NCBI RefSeq assembly: GCF_014236855.1
Contig: NZ_CP051261.1
Coordinates: 2,294,001-2,358,000 of the forward strand
Direction: 5' to 3'
Length of the DNA stretch: 64,000 bases
Source of the DNA: Xanthomonas sp. SI
Lineage (GTDB): Bacteria; Pseudomonadota; Gammaproteobacteria; Xanthomonadales; Xanthomonadaceae
Position numbers and translations under genes: made by a program. The notes beneath the pieces were generated by a model. The model had not been told where the DNA came from. It made no database searches and saw nothing but the letters and a program-made list of their open reading frames with translations. Positions 28,435 to 40,381 of the stretch are shown here, in pieces (within the stretch, counting starts at the first letter, position 1; each line of letters opens with the position of its first letter).

Positions 28435-28891
28435 CGGAAAAGCACGAAAGAGAGTGACCCGGATTCTCGCCCGTGCCGCGCTTTGTGAAAACCCTCGGGC
28501 TGCCACCCGGTACCGAGCAGCTTGATCCGCGTGCCGGTCAGCGTCGCGCCACACGCGACGCCGACATACTTAGGTGACGTTGTAATGACTCGGCTATGCA
28601 CGAATTGCGCAGCGGCCAAGCTGACGGTGTCGAACGTTTCAGGAGACGATACCGCTTGTCGGGTGCCGAAAAATTTTGTTGACAGCTATCCCTGAATTAG
28701 TCCGATAATTCGACAAGGCCGGGATCCGGCCCGCAGGGGATTTTCCGTTCAACTCATTGCCTCGTGCCTTGGCGCGATGGATTCGTATTGCGTTTTTTAC
28801 GATTTTCGTTATCGCGATACTTGCGGCTGGGAGTCTCGCGATCGTTCAGGGAATTTGGCCCGCAACGGGCTGAAAAGGAAGAGGCGGGCGG
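28435..28891 (+). promoter_or_regulatory. RHS-locus promoter region
   Basis: The 457-bp gap contains TTGACA at 28679-28684 and GATAAT at 28704-28709, a sigma70-like pair with a long 19-bp spacer, about 180 bp before the RHS gene. The composition from 28570 on is noticeably more AT-rich than the flanks. GGAAGAGGCGGGCGG just before 28892 acts as ribosome-binding site. The first 140 bp are the leader region of the divergent Ldh2-type gene. No gene is supported here. Confidence 0.4.
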
Positions 28892-31800
28892 ATGTTCAAA
28901 GTACGACTGGTGATCGGCATGCTGCTGCTGTGCCTGGGCGCGCGTACGCACGCGTCAGATGATTTGGGGCCCTACGAGGAGTACGAGAAGAAGATCAAGG
29001 CCTCGCAGGTGGTTGGCCCGCTGAAGGACGACATCTTCGGCGAGAGCATCAGTCTGTACAACATGAGCGTCAGCTTTTACGCCGCCGACGTGGACGTACC
29101 GGGCAACAACGGATTGCCCGTCGCGGTTGGACGAGAATTCAAGGTCATGAATCGACGTTCGGTATACGCGGCAAAAGGCTTCGGCGACTGGGAAATCGAA
29201 ACGCCGCGCGTCTATGGCGAGTTCCGAGCTGACAAAGGCTGGGTGATAAACGGCGCATCGCCTACTGCGCGATGTTCCATTCCTGCCATACCTGATGCGG
29301 CGATGACGATCGGAAGCGTTGCGTACAGCGCTTATGACATGTGGCATGGCTATTATTTGCATATCCCAGGTGCGGGCGAGCAGGAGTTGTTGGTCGACAA
29401 CCAGACCAAGACGCCGCGCCCGACCGATGGCCTTGCGCGTCCGTGGATCACCAAGGATGGGTGGCGCTTGGGTTGTCTGGCCAATACGATCAACTATGGC
29501 GGCGAGGGCTTTCTGGCGATTTCGCCTGCCGGGGTTAAGTATTACTTCGATTACGCGATCGTCACCCCCATCGGTGGCTATCAGCAGGCGGGCACGGGTA
29601 GTCCCGCTGTGCGTGCCCGCGTCGCGCTTGCGGCCAGCCGCGTCGAAGACCGCTTCGGCAACTGGGTGACGTACAGCTATACGGGCGACAAGCTGTCCTC
29701 CATCCAATCCAGCGATGGGCGCGCGATCGCGCTGAACTACAACGGCGACCTGATCAGCAGCATCCAGACCAATGGCCAGACCTGGACGTATGGGTACGAA
29801 TTCAGTACCGCGTATCCATCGGCACAAGGGGCCTATCGCCTGAAGACGGTTACTCAACCCGATGGCTCGCAGTGGACCTACAGCATCGTCAGCGGCAACA
29901 TGCTGCCGAAGCGCGAGCCACCAGCCGGCGGTGGTGCTAGCAGTTGCGTCTATGAGCCTGATCCCATGGATGGTGCGGTGTCGCTGCAGGTGACCCATCC
30001 TTCCGGTGCCGTAGGTGTGTTCGCCTTCGACTACCGACGTCAGTACCGGAGCCATACCCCCATCATCCGGTGTGCTCTACCGACGGGTCAGCAGCCGCCG
30101 AATCCTTATGTCCCCAACTACTCCGACAACTATGTCCTGACGTCGAAGATCGTGACGGGTCCGGGTCTAGCGCAGCAGGTTTGGCATTACCTGCCGGGCG
30201 AGGGCGTAACGCAATTTTACAAGTCGGGCAAAGCGACCGATCCTTGCCCGACCTGCACGCCGAGCAAGACGGCCAAGGTGACCAATCCGGACGGCACCGC
30301 CACCGCTTACGAATTCGGAATCATGTACGGCCTCAACGATGGCCGCCTACTGAGTACCACGGCGCTGGACGCCAATAGCAATACGGTGTCCAAGACCAGC
30401 AACACCTATTTCGCCGATGCCGACGTGGACGCGCAGCCCTTCCCTGCAGAAATGGGCCAATCCCTGCTCGGCATCCCCAATCCCCTGACCAATGTGCTGC
30501 GTCCGCTGCGCAGCAAGGTGGTACAGCAGGAGGGCATCAGCTACACGTGGACGGCGAACGGCTTCGACGCGTTCGCACGCACGCTCAGCGTCACCCGCGC
30601 CAGCCCCTGGCACTCACGCACCGATGCGACCGAGTACTACGACGACCTGGGCAAGTGGATCGTCGGCCAACGCGCCAAGAGCACCAACACCAATACCGGT
30701 CTGGTGGAATCGCAGGCCAGCTACGACGCCAATGCGATGCCGTCGCAGCGCTGGTCGTTCGGCAAGCTGCGCCTGACGCTTGGCTACAACAGCGACGGCA
30801 CGCTGGCGACGGTGAAGGACGGCAACAACAATACGACTACCGTCTCCAACTGGAAGCGTGGCGTCCCGCAGTCGATCCGCTACGCCGACAGCACCACCGA
30901 GTCGGCCACGGTCAACGACAGCGGCTGGATCACCTCGACCACCGACGAGAACGGCTACACCACCACCTATGGGTACGACGCCATGGGCCGGCTGGGGGCC
31001 ATCTCCTATCCGTCTAACGACACCGTGGCCTGGAACACCACCCTGCAGACCTTCGAACAAGTTGCCAGCAGCGAGTACGGCCTGGATGCGGGCCACTGGC
31101 GGCAGACCGTGGCCACCGGCAACGGACGCAAGGTGACCTACTTCGATGCGCTGTGGCGACCGCTGTTGGTTCACGAGTTCGACACCGGCGGCGCGCAGCG
31201 CTTCCAGAAGTTCGCCTACGACTACGCCGGCCGCACCACTTTCAGTTCGTATCCAGGAACCAGCGATGCGCTGAGCACCGGCACCTGGAGCGAGTACGAC
31301 GCGCTGGGCCGTGCCACCTCCGTGTCGCAGGACAGCGAACTGGGCCTGCTGACCACGCGCACCGAATATCTGCCCAACAACCAGACCCGCGTGACCAATC
31401 CGCGCGGCCAGCAGACGGTGAGCGGTTTCCAGATATTCGATCAGCCGGATTACGCCAAGCCGGTGTGGATCATGCATCCGGAAGGCGCCAATACCGATAT
31501 CTCATTGGACGTATTCGGCAAGCCGACGTCGATCCGCCGCCATAACGCCGACGGGTCGCTGTCGGTCACGCGCAGCTACGTCTACGACGGCTACCAGCAG
31601 CTGTGCAAGACCATCGAGCCGGAGACCGGCGCCACGGTGATGGACTACGACGCAGTCGGGAACCTGGCCTGGTCGGCCAGCGGGCAGAGCTACACGGCGA
31701 CCTCGTCTTGCAACAGCGCCGACGTCGCCGCCAGCGTCAAGGTCGGCAGAGGCTACGACGCGCGCAACCGTCTGGCCACGCTGGCGTTCCCGGACGGCGT

Positions 31801-34102
31801 CGGCAACCAGTCCTTCGTCTACACCGCCGACGGCCTGCCCGCGCAGGTCACCACCAACAACAGCAACGGCGGCAATGCCGTGGTCAACGCGTATACCTAT
31901 AACAAGCGGCGCCTGCTGCTGAGCGAGAGCATGACCCAGCCGGGGTCCAGCGCGCTGAGCATCGGTTATGCCTATACGGCCAACGGCCATCCGGCCGGCG
32001 TCACCTATCCCTCGGGCCTGGCATTGAACTACGCGCCCAATGCACTGGGCCAGGCCACCCAGGCCAACGGCTATGCGCTCGGCGTCGGCTATTACCCGAA
32101 CGGGGCGATCAAGCAGTTCACCTACGGCAACGGCATCGTGCACACGATGGCGCAGAACGCCCGGCAGCTGCCGGCGCGCAGCAGCGACAGCGGCGCCAGC
32201 AATCCGCTGGACCTGGGTTACACCTACGACGCCAACGGCAACGTCGGCGGCATCACCGACTACGCGCGTGGCCGGCAGACCCGCAGCATGAGCTACGACG
32301 GGCTGGATCGCCTGTCCACCACGCAGTCGGCGATGTTCGGCGGCGACAACCTGGCGCGCTACAGCTACAACGTGCTCGACGACCTGACCGCGGTCAAGGT
32401 TGGCGGCAGTCGCGACTACAGCTACTTCTACAACGCCAACCGGCAGCTGCTGAGCGTGAACAACAGCTCCGATAGTTCGGCGGTGATCGGGCTGAGCTAC
32501 GACGCGCAGGGCAACCTGTCCAACAAGAACGGACTCCACTACCTGTTCGACAAGGGCAACCGCCTGCGCGAGGTCACCGGTGTGGAGACCTATCGCTACG
32601 ATGCGCAGGGCCGTCGCGTGTTGGCCAACAGCCCGAGCCTGGGCAATATCGTCTCGCTGTATGGGCAGGACGGCTTGTTGCGCTACCAGCGCGATGAACG
32701 CGTCGGCAAGATCACCGAGTACGTGTACCTGGGCGGCAGCCTGCTGGCCAAGGTCAGCAACCTGCCGACCCTGGCCTCGCCCAGCGTGACCGTTCCCGGC
32801 TACAGCAGCTCCGGCAGCTACACCGTGCAGTGGTCGACGGTGGCCTCGGCCAACCGTTACGAGCTGCAGGAACAGGCCAACGCTGGTAACTGGACTGCGC
32901 TGTACTCCGGCGCCGCGACCAGCCAGGCGGTCTCCGGTAAGACTGCCGGTAACTACGGCTATCGCGCCCGTGCTTGTCTGGGCAGCTACTGCGGCGGCTG
33001 GAGCGCCACCGGCACGACAGTGGTGCAGTTCGCGCCCAGCGATGCCCCGAGCATCAGCGTGCCCGGCACCGGCGTGGTCGGCAACTACACCATCAGCTGG
33101 GGCACGGTCACCGGCGCGGCCAGCTACTCCCTGGAAGAGAGCGCCAATGGCGGCGGCTGGAGCGTGTCCTACAGCGGCGGCGCACAGAGTAATGCGTATA
33201 GCGGCAAGGCCGCCGGCAGCTACGCTTACCGCGTGCGCGGCTGCAACCCGGCCGGCTGCGGACCGTACTCAGGCACAGGGACAGTGCAGGCGGTCTATGC
33301 CCCAGGTTCGGCGCCGTCGCTCAGCGCCCCGGCGACCAACACCAGCGGCAGCTACACGCTCAGCTGGAGCACCGTTGCGACCACTGTCAGCTACAACCTC
33401 GAAGAGAGCAGCAACGGCGGCAGCAACTGGAGCGGGATCGCCTCGGTACCCGGAACCAGCGCAGGCGTCAGCGGGCGTGGCGCCGGCACCTACCTGTACC
33501 GGATCAAGGCCTGCAACGCGGCGGGCTGTGGACCGTACTCGGGCAATGCCTCCACACAGGTGATCTTCGCCCCCACCGGCGCGCCCAGCCTGAGCACCCC
33601 GGCTAGCGCCGGCGTCAACGGCTACACGGTGAGCTGGAGCGGGGTGGCTACTGCCAGTAGCTATACCCTGGAAGAGAGCGCCAACGGCGGCGGCTGGAGC
33701 GCCACACAGAACGCAAACGCTACCAATCAAGCGTTCTCCGGCAAGGGCAACGGCAGCTATGCCTACCGGGCCAAGGCCTGCAACATCGCCGGCTGCGGGC
33801 CTTACTCCAACACGCAGACCACGGTGGTCGACACTTCGCCACCGGCCATGCCAGCGTTCAATCCCAGCTACCGCTACCTAAATACCTCGCCTACGACGTT
33901 CGACCTGGACTGGACACCGAGAGCCCGCGCCACGCGCTATGAGGTGACCGGCGCGGTCAGCTACTCCGGACCAAAGACCTTCGCCCGCCTGAGCAAGAGC
34001 GGCAGCGGTAACAGTGTCCAAGTCCGCGCGTGCAACGAGAACGGCTGCTCCGTCTGGTCCGCCGCCTATACTCCGCCGCTTGAGGGAGGGCCGAACCAAT
34101 GA
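28892..34102 (+). CDS. Exported RHS/YD-repeat protein with C-terminal FN3-like repeats (split RHS, large subunit)
   Basis: A 1736-residue protein with a signal peptide (MLLLCLGARTHAS). Residues from about 230 to 1285 are RHS/YD repeats, such as DRFGNWVTYSYTGDKLSS, YDAMGRLGAISYPSNDTVA, YDGLDRLSTTQ and YRYDAQGRRVLANSP, which in RHS toxins build the shell around the toxic tip. From residue 1291 come four FN3-like repeats of about 88 residues (for example YTISWGTVTGAASYSLEES and GCNPAGCGPYSGTG), plus a fifth, diverged one. It lacks the RHS core motif and a toxin tip; these are in the next gene, whose ATG overlaps this stop. No VgrG, PAAR or type VI gene is nearby, so export is presumably by Sec. 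Confidence 0.85.
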   Translation: MFKVRLVIGMLLLCLGARTHASDDLGPYEEYEKKIKASQVVGPLKDDIFGESISLYNMSVSFYAADVDVPGNNGLPVAVGREFKVMNRRSVYAAKGFGDWEIETPRVYGEFRADKGWVINGASPTARCSIPAIPDAAMTIGSVAYSAYDMWHGYYLHIPGAGEQELLVDNQTKTPRPTDGLARPWITKDGWRLGCLANTINYGGEGFLAISPAGVKYYFDYAIVTPIGGYQQAGTGSPAVRARVALAASRVEDRFGNWVTYSYTGDKLSSIQSSDGRAIALNYNGDLISSIQTNGQTWTYGYEFSTAYPSAQGAYRLKTVTQPDGSQWTYSIVSGNMLPKREPPAGGGASSCVYEPDPMDGAVSLQVTHPSGAVGVFAFDYRRQYRSHTPIIRCALPTGQQPPNPYVPNYSDNYVLTSKIVTGPGLAQQVWHYLPGEGVTQFYKSGKATDPCPTCTPSKTAKVTNPDGTATAYEFGIMYGLNDGRLLSTTALDANSNTVSKTSNTYFADADVDAQPFPAEMGQSLLGIPNPLTNVLRPLRSKVVQQEGISYTWTANGFDAFARTLSVTRASPWHSRTDATEYYDDLGKWIVGQRAKSTNTNTGLVESQASYDANAMPSQRWSFGKLRLTLGYNSDGTLATVKDGNNNTTTVSNWKRGVPQSIRYADSTTESATVNDSGWITSTTDENGYTTTYGYDAMGRLGAISYPSNDTVAWNTTLQTFEQVASSEYGLDAGHWRQTVATGNGRKVTYFDALWRPLLVHEFDTGGAQRFQKFAYDYAGRTTFSSYPGTSDALSTGTWSEYDALGRATSVSQDSELGLLTTRTEYLPNNQTRVTNPRGQQTVSGFQIFDQPDYAKPVWIMHPEGANTDISLDVFGKPTSIRRHNADGSLSVTRSYVYDGYQQLCKTIEPETGATVMDYDAVGNLAWSASGQSYTATSSCNSADVAASVKVGRGYDARNRLATLAFPDGVGNQSFVYTADGLPAQVTTNNSNGGNAVVNAYTYNKRRLLLSESMTQPGSSALSIGYAYTANGHPAGVTYPSGLALNYAPNALGQATQANGYALGVGYYPNGAIKQFTYGNGIVHTMAQNARQLPARSSDSGASNPLDLGYTYDANGNVGGITDYARGRQTRSMSYDGLDRLSTTQSAMFGGDNLARYSYNVLDDLTAVKVGGSRDYSYFYNANRQLLSVNNSSDSSAVIGLSYDAQGNLSNKNGLHYLFDKGNRLREVTGVETYRYDAQGRRVLANSPSLGNIVSLYGQDGLLRYQRDERVGKITEYVYLGGSLLAKVSNLPTLASPSVTVPGYSSSGSYTVQWSTVASANRYELQEQANAGNWTALYSGAATSQAVSGKTAGNYGYRARACLGSYCGGWSATGTTVVQFAPSDAPSISVPGTGVVGNYTISWGTVTGAASYSLEESANGGGWSVSYSGGAQSNAYSGKAAGSYAYRVRGCNPAGCGPYSGTGTVQAVYAPGSAPSLSAPATNTSGSYTLSWSTVATTVSYNLEESSNGGSNWSGIASVPGTSAGVSGRGAGTYLYRIKACNAAGCGPYSGNASTQVIFAPTGAPSLSTPASAGVNGYTVSWSGVATASSYTLEESANGGGWSATQNANATNQAFSGKGNGSYAYRAKACNIAGCGPYSNTQTTVVDTSPPAMPAFNPSYRYLNTSPTTFDLDWTPRARATRYEVTGAVSYSGPKTFARLSKSGSGNSVQVRACNENGCSVWSAAYTPPLEGGPNQ

Positions 34103-35127
34103 GCATCGGACACGAGATGAAAGGAAGCGCCAAGCCCTTGATCAAGCTGTTGTGGCTGCTGGCCCTCGCGCTGCCGCTCAACGCGGCGGCCGAAACGGTG
34201 GAATACTTCCACACCGACGCCTTGGGCACCCCAATCGCCGTCACCGATGCCAGCGGCAACCTGATCGAGACCAGCGAGTACGAGCCCTACGGTAAGCTGC
34301 TCAATCGCCCGCTGACCGATGGGCCCGGCTTCACCGGGCATGTGCAGGATGCGGCCACCGGGCTGACGTACATGCAGCAGCGGTACTATGATCCGGTTGT
34401 TGGAAGGTTCCTGTCGGTAGATCCTGTGAGTGCTAATTCAATTAGCGGTGACAACTTCAATCGATATTGGTATGGCAGCAATAATCCTTACAGATTTTTC
34501 GATTCGGATGGTCGGTGCACCGGATCGCATATAGCAAACGACGATGGCACATGTGTTAGCTCTGGAGATTTCACGACTGGAGGATCTGACTTGGCAACAC
34601 GTGAACCAAAATATATACCCTATCAATTACCTCCGACTAGCAAAGATATATTCATGTCTAGCTCGGGTGCTGAAAGTGAGGAGCCTCAAATTCCGCTCGC
34701 TGAAAGTATGGAGGATTTAATTATCAATACATACGAAAGAGTAGTGAGGCGGACCAGCTTTGTAGCTGACGGTGCAGTGGCTACTGGAGGTTTAGGGGTA
34801 GATTTAGAGGCAACAAAAACTACCCGTCCATGGCAAAAAGATAAAGTTGGCGGATTCTTGGTCTTTGGCGCTGGGGCGTATCTTGGAGCTAATGCAAAAT
34901 TCAGGATCTTCTCTTGGGGTGATACACATGGGACAACGGGGGGGAAAGTTAAAGTTAGTCCGCTTGGTTACTATAAGTTAAGAGTCGGTGCGGGTCTCTC
35001 TATCGGACTTTCAGGGTCGTTTAATGACCATAATGGTGGCGTATTCAATTTAACTGCTGGAGGCGGATTCGGCAGTGAATTTATAGTAAAGCCGCCGATT
35101 AATGTCGGCGCAGAAAAGGAGTTGTAA
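34099..35127 (+). CDS. RHS core protein with AT-rich C-terminal tip (split RHS, small subunit; probable toxin)
   Basis: A 342-residue protein with its own signal peptide (LIKLLWLLALALPLNAAAE). Residues 33-113 hold the conserved RHS core: YFHTDALGTPIAVTDASGN, YEPYGKLL, GFTGHVQDAATGLTYMQQ and RYYDPVVGRFLSVDP. This is the point where RHS proteins switch to a variable toxin. The remaining 230 residues are not recognised: a Gly-rich segment (VGGFLVFGAGAYLGANAKF, RVGAGLSIGLSGSFNDH) without a nuclease or protease motif. Base composition drops sharply from about 34430, as expected for an exchanged tip. The ATG overlaps the upstream stop and has GAGGGAGGG upstream. The role as a contact-dependent or secreted toxin is inferred from family and layout. 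Confidence 0.75.
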   Translation: MSIGHEMKGSAKPLIKLLWLLALALPLNAAAETVEYFHTDALGTPIAVTDASGNLIETSEYEPYGKLLNRPLTDGPGFTGHVQDAATGLTYMQQRYYDPVVGRFLSVDPVSANSISGDNFNRYWYGSNNPYRFFDSDGRCTGSHIANDDGTCVSSGDFTTGGSDLATREPKYIPYQLPPTSKDIFMSSSGAESEEPQIPLAESMEDLIINTYERVVRRTSFVADGAVATGGLGVDLEATKTTRPWQKDKVGGFLVFGAGAYLGANAKFRIFSWGDTHGTTGGKVKVSPLGYYKLRVGAGLSIGLSGSFNDHNGGVFNLTAGGGFGSEFIVKPPINVGAEKEL

Positions 35128-35128
35128 A

Positions 35129-35461
35129 ATGAAATTAATGATGGCCATCTTGTTTATGTCATCCTTATGTGGTGTTGTAATTTTCTATTCTATGTATTTT
35201 TATTTCCTTAATGAATTCAGAATAATGATAAAAAATGAGAACGCTGTTTCATGGGTGAAAGTCAAGAAAACTGGGGTTACCGAAATTCAAGCGGCGTATA
35301 AAGCTTTGCAACTATCGAAATCCGGAGTGCTTGGCGATTCCGTGCTTTCAAGTTCCGCCTTGAGGTGCAGAAAAAAAACTGTGCTTTTTCTTTATTTGGG
35401 AATTTTTTCGTTTATGACATTATTGGTCACAGGGCTTGCTGATTCATTAGCCGCTGGATGA
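35129..35461 (+). CDS. Small membrane protein, probable immunity protein to the RHS tip
   Basis: A 110-residue protein with two strong membrane segments, MAILFMSSLCGVVIFYSMYF near the start and VLFLYLGIFSFMTLLVTGLA near the end. Between them lies a basic, soluble loop (MIKNENAVSWVKVKKTG). It follows the toxin-tip gene by one base after an excellent ribosome-binding site (AAGGAG at 35116-35121) and shares its low GC content. Position and size are typical of an RHS immunity gene; two membrane spans would fit protection against a membrane-acting toxin. No family is recognised and there is no direct evidence of immunity. Confidence 0.6.
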   Translation: MKLMMAILFMSSLCGVVIFYSMYFYFLNEFRIMIKNENAVSWVKVKKTGVTEIQAAYKALQLSKSGVLGDSVLSSSALRCRKKTVLFLYLGIFSFMTLLVTGLADSLAAG

Positions 35462-35993
35462 AAATTTTTCGAAATTTAAATAATTCGGATGGGATCCGAG
35501 CTATATCCTTACTCGTAGAGCGGCAACCGCAGTAGCAATTGCGTCCTCCTGCCCGAAGCGGGTATCCAGTACATTGCACGACTAAATCGCTGGATCGATT
35601 GCGCAATGGCCTACTTCCAGATTGTGTGGTGAGTCAGCTGAGCGTTTTTGCTGCTGAAAGCATCTTATATGGATCAGTTTTGGTAGTTGAACTTCAGTCC
35701 CAAACCGATTGTCGCCGCCTCCATCTACGAGCCATGAGTGAGGCAACAATGACTAAGCACACCGGCTACTTAGAGTGCTGACCGGCGACACTTGCCACTG
35801 GTCTGCGCCGAAAAGCCGCTGGCACAACGTGTTTGCGGAGACAGTGATAAAGGCCGCGGTTGCACCTCCCGCGGCTGTAGCCTTCCCCTGCTGGTGACCA
35901 ATCGCGACAAAAAGAGCAACCCTCCTCATTTGTCGCGGTCTCTATGCCGCCTTATGCGCTTCGCTTCGCAACGTCAGAAGCAGCGCCAGCCGC
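35462..35993. other. Gap between RHS locus and htpG; likely decayed sequence with hairpins
   Basis: 532 bp without a supportable gene. The first 70 bp are AT-rich like the immunity gene, then composition is intermediate. Short open frames at 35539-35781 and 35792-36025 lack ribosome-binding sites and recognisable content. CGCGACAAA at 35903-35911 pairs with TTTGTCGCG at 35929-35937 and may terminate transcription from either side. CCGCGG repeats near 35845-35870 could form another stem. It may be the debris of older toxin tips or immunity genes. Confidence 0.4.
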
Positions 35994-39220
<3,227 letters not shown>

Positions 39221-39257
39221 GCCGTCCGTCATTCACATACAAACAAGGGAGCCATCC

Positions 39258-39752
39258 ATGAAGAACACCGTACGCGTGCTGCTGATCGCCTCGCTGGCAC
39301 TGGGCTTCACCGCCTGCAAGAAGGAAGAGGCCGCCGCGCCCGCCGCCGACGCGCAGCCGGCGCTGACCGCGCCGTCCAAGGACGACGATGCCGGCTGGAA
39401 GAAGTACCTGCAGGAAGTGGCGCTGCAGAACATGGGCACCATCACCAACAGCCCGTTCCTGTACTACCTGCCGCCGGAGTCGGATGCGGATTTCCAGGCC
39501 AAGTACGATCGCCAGGTCGAAAGCGCCACCACCGCCATCGGCCGCGGCATCCAGCCGGGCAACATGCTGGCGTTCGGCTCCTCGGCCTCGGCCAAGATGG
39601 CCGACCTGATCGCCGCCGCCTTCGCCAAGGTCGAGCCGAACACGATGAAGGGCGTGCGCGTGGTCTACATCGGCAACGCCGCCGACAACGCGCGCGTGCA
39701 GACCGTGATCCAGCCGACCGGTGCCGAGTACATCTTCGTCGAAGCGAAGTAA
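39258..39752 (+). CDS. Small lipoprotein of unknown function
   Basis: A 164-residue protein with a lipoprotein signal (LLIASLALGFTAC, Cys20) followed by an Ala/Pro-rich linker. The mature part has KKYLQEVALQNMGTITNSP, FLYYLPPES and GNMLAFGSSASAKMADLIAA, with a final strand ADNARVQTVIQPTGAEYIF. The last part looks like a small alpha/beta fold. A good ribosome-binding site (AAGGGAG at 39245-39251) supports the start. It lies 37 bp after coaD and before a strong hairpin at 39763-39790, so it may be the last gene of that transcript. The family is not recognised. Confidence 0.8.
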   Translation: MKNTVRVLLIASLALGFTACKKEEAAAPAADAQPALTAPSKDDDAGWKKYLQEVALQNMGTITNSPFLYYLPPESDADFQAKYDRQVESATTAIGRGIQPGNMLAFGSSASAKMADLIAAAFAKVEPNTMKGVRVVYIGNAADNARVQTVIQPTGAEYIFVEAK

Positions 39753-39762
39753 GCGCCATAGC

Positions 39763-39790
39763 GCCGGCGTGCCTGCATGGGCACGCCGGC
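39763..39790 (+). terminator. Strong hairpin after the lipoprotein gene
   Basis: GCCGGCGTGCC (39763-39773) pairs perfectly with GGCACGCCGGC (39780-39790) around a six-base loop, ten bases after the stop codon. There is no T run, so termination strength is uncertain. Confidence 0.55.
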
Positions 39791-40096
39791 CGACGCAGTG
39801 CCAGCTTCGGCTGGCCTGCGGCCACGACCGTCCGGCCATTGCCGGCAGCGTCTCCGTCTGGCCAGCGGCATCCATCGTCCGATCCGGCTCCTGCGCGCGC
39901 CTCGTCCCAGCAGGGGGCACTGCGTTCCTCCGGGATGCCCCAGGCGACTGCCACGGGTATCCGCGCCGCTGGTCCGGCCTTCTGGCGCATCAAGCCGTCG
40001 CCTGCGCGACGCAGCGTCCCGCTGGACGTGACCGCGATGCCGGGGCCGCCGCGCCCGATCCGGTAAGATGGCGCGGTTAGTGCCGAATCCAGCGAA
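39791..40096. other. Non-coding gap before the ferredoxin gene
   Basis: About 306 bp, GC-rich. Short open frames exist on both strands without ribosome-binding sites or similarity. A -10-like TAAGAT occurs at 40064-40069, a few tens of bases before the ferredoxin start, so the promoter of that gene probably lies here. Nothing else is recognised. Confidence 0.4.
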
Positions 40097-40381
40097 ATGT
40101 CCCTCAAGATCAACGAGCTCTGCGTCAACTGCGACGTCTGCGAGCCGGCCTGCCCGAACCAGGCCATCGCGATGGGCGAGACGATCTATGTGATCGATCC
40201 GGCCCGCTGTACCGAATGCGTCGGCCATTTCGACGAGCCGCAGTGCGTGGTGGTGTGCCCGGTCGAATGCATCGACCCGGATCCGGCGATCCCGGAGAGC
40301 CACGACCAGTTGCTGGCCAAGCTGCTGCAGCTGCAGCGCGATCATCCCGAGTTTTACCGACAGGAGCCCCCCGCCGCATGA
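40097..40381 (+). CDS. 2[4Fe-4S] ferredoxin of the YfhL type
   Basis: A 94-residue electron carrier. The cluster motifs are CVNCDVCEPACP (near 9-20) and CTECVGHFDEPQC with VVVCPVEC, the second having the long insert between Cys residues typical of YfhL/Alvin-type ferredoxins. A C-terminal helix follows (HDQLLAKLLQLQRDHPEF). It is cytosolic, with unknown partner. It stands before ggt and overlaps its start (ATGA), so they are translated together. No biochemical link between the two is known to me. Confidence 0.93.
   Translation: MSLKINELCVNCDVCEPACPNQAIAMGETIYVIDPARCTECVGHFDEPQCVVVCPVECIDPDPAIPESHDQLLAKLLQLQRDHPEFYRQEPPAA

Noticed and set aside
28701..28720. Another copy of the shared glycan element (CCGATAATTCGACAAGG)
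   Set aside because: It resembles the CGACAAG part but lacks the TTCCGCA block at the fixed distance; it is better explained as the -10 region of the RHS promoter.
35539..35781. 80-codon open frame between the RHS locus and htpG
   Set aside because: No ribosome-binding site, no recognisable sequence, and Cys/Arg-rich composition of a chance frame.
39721..40080. 119-codon open frame across the lipoprotein end and the gap before the ferredoxin gene
   Set aside because: It overlaps a real gene and the hairpin, has no ribosome-binding site and no protein-like pattern.
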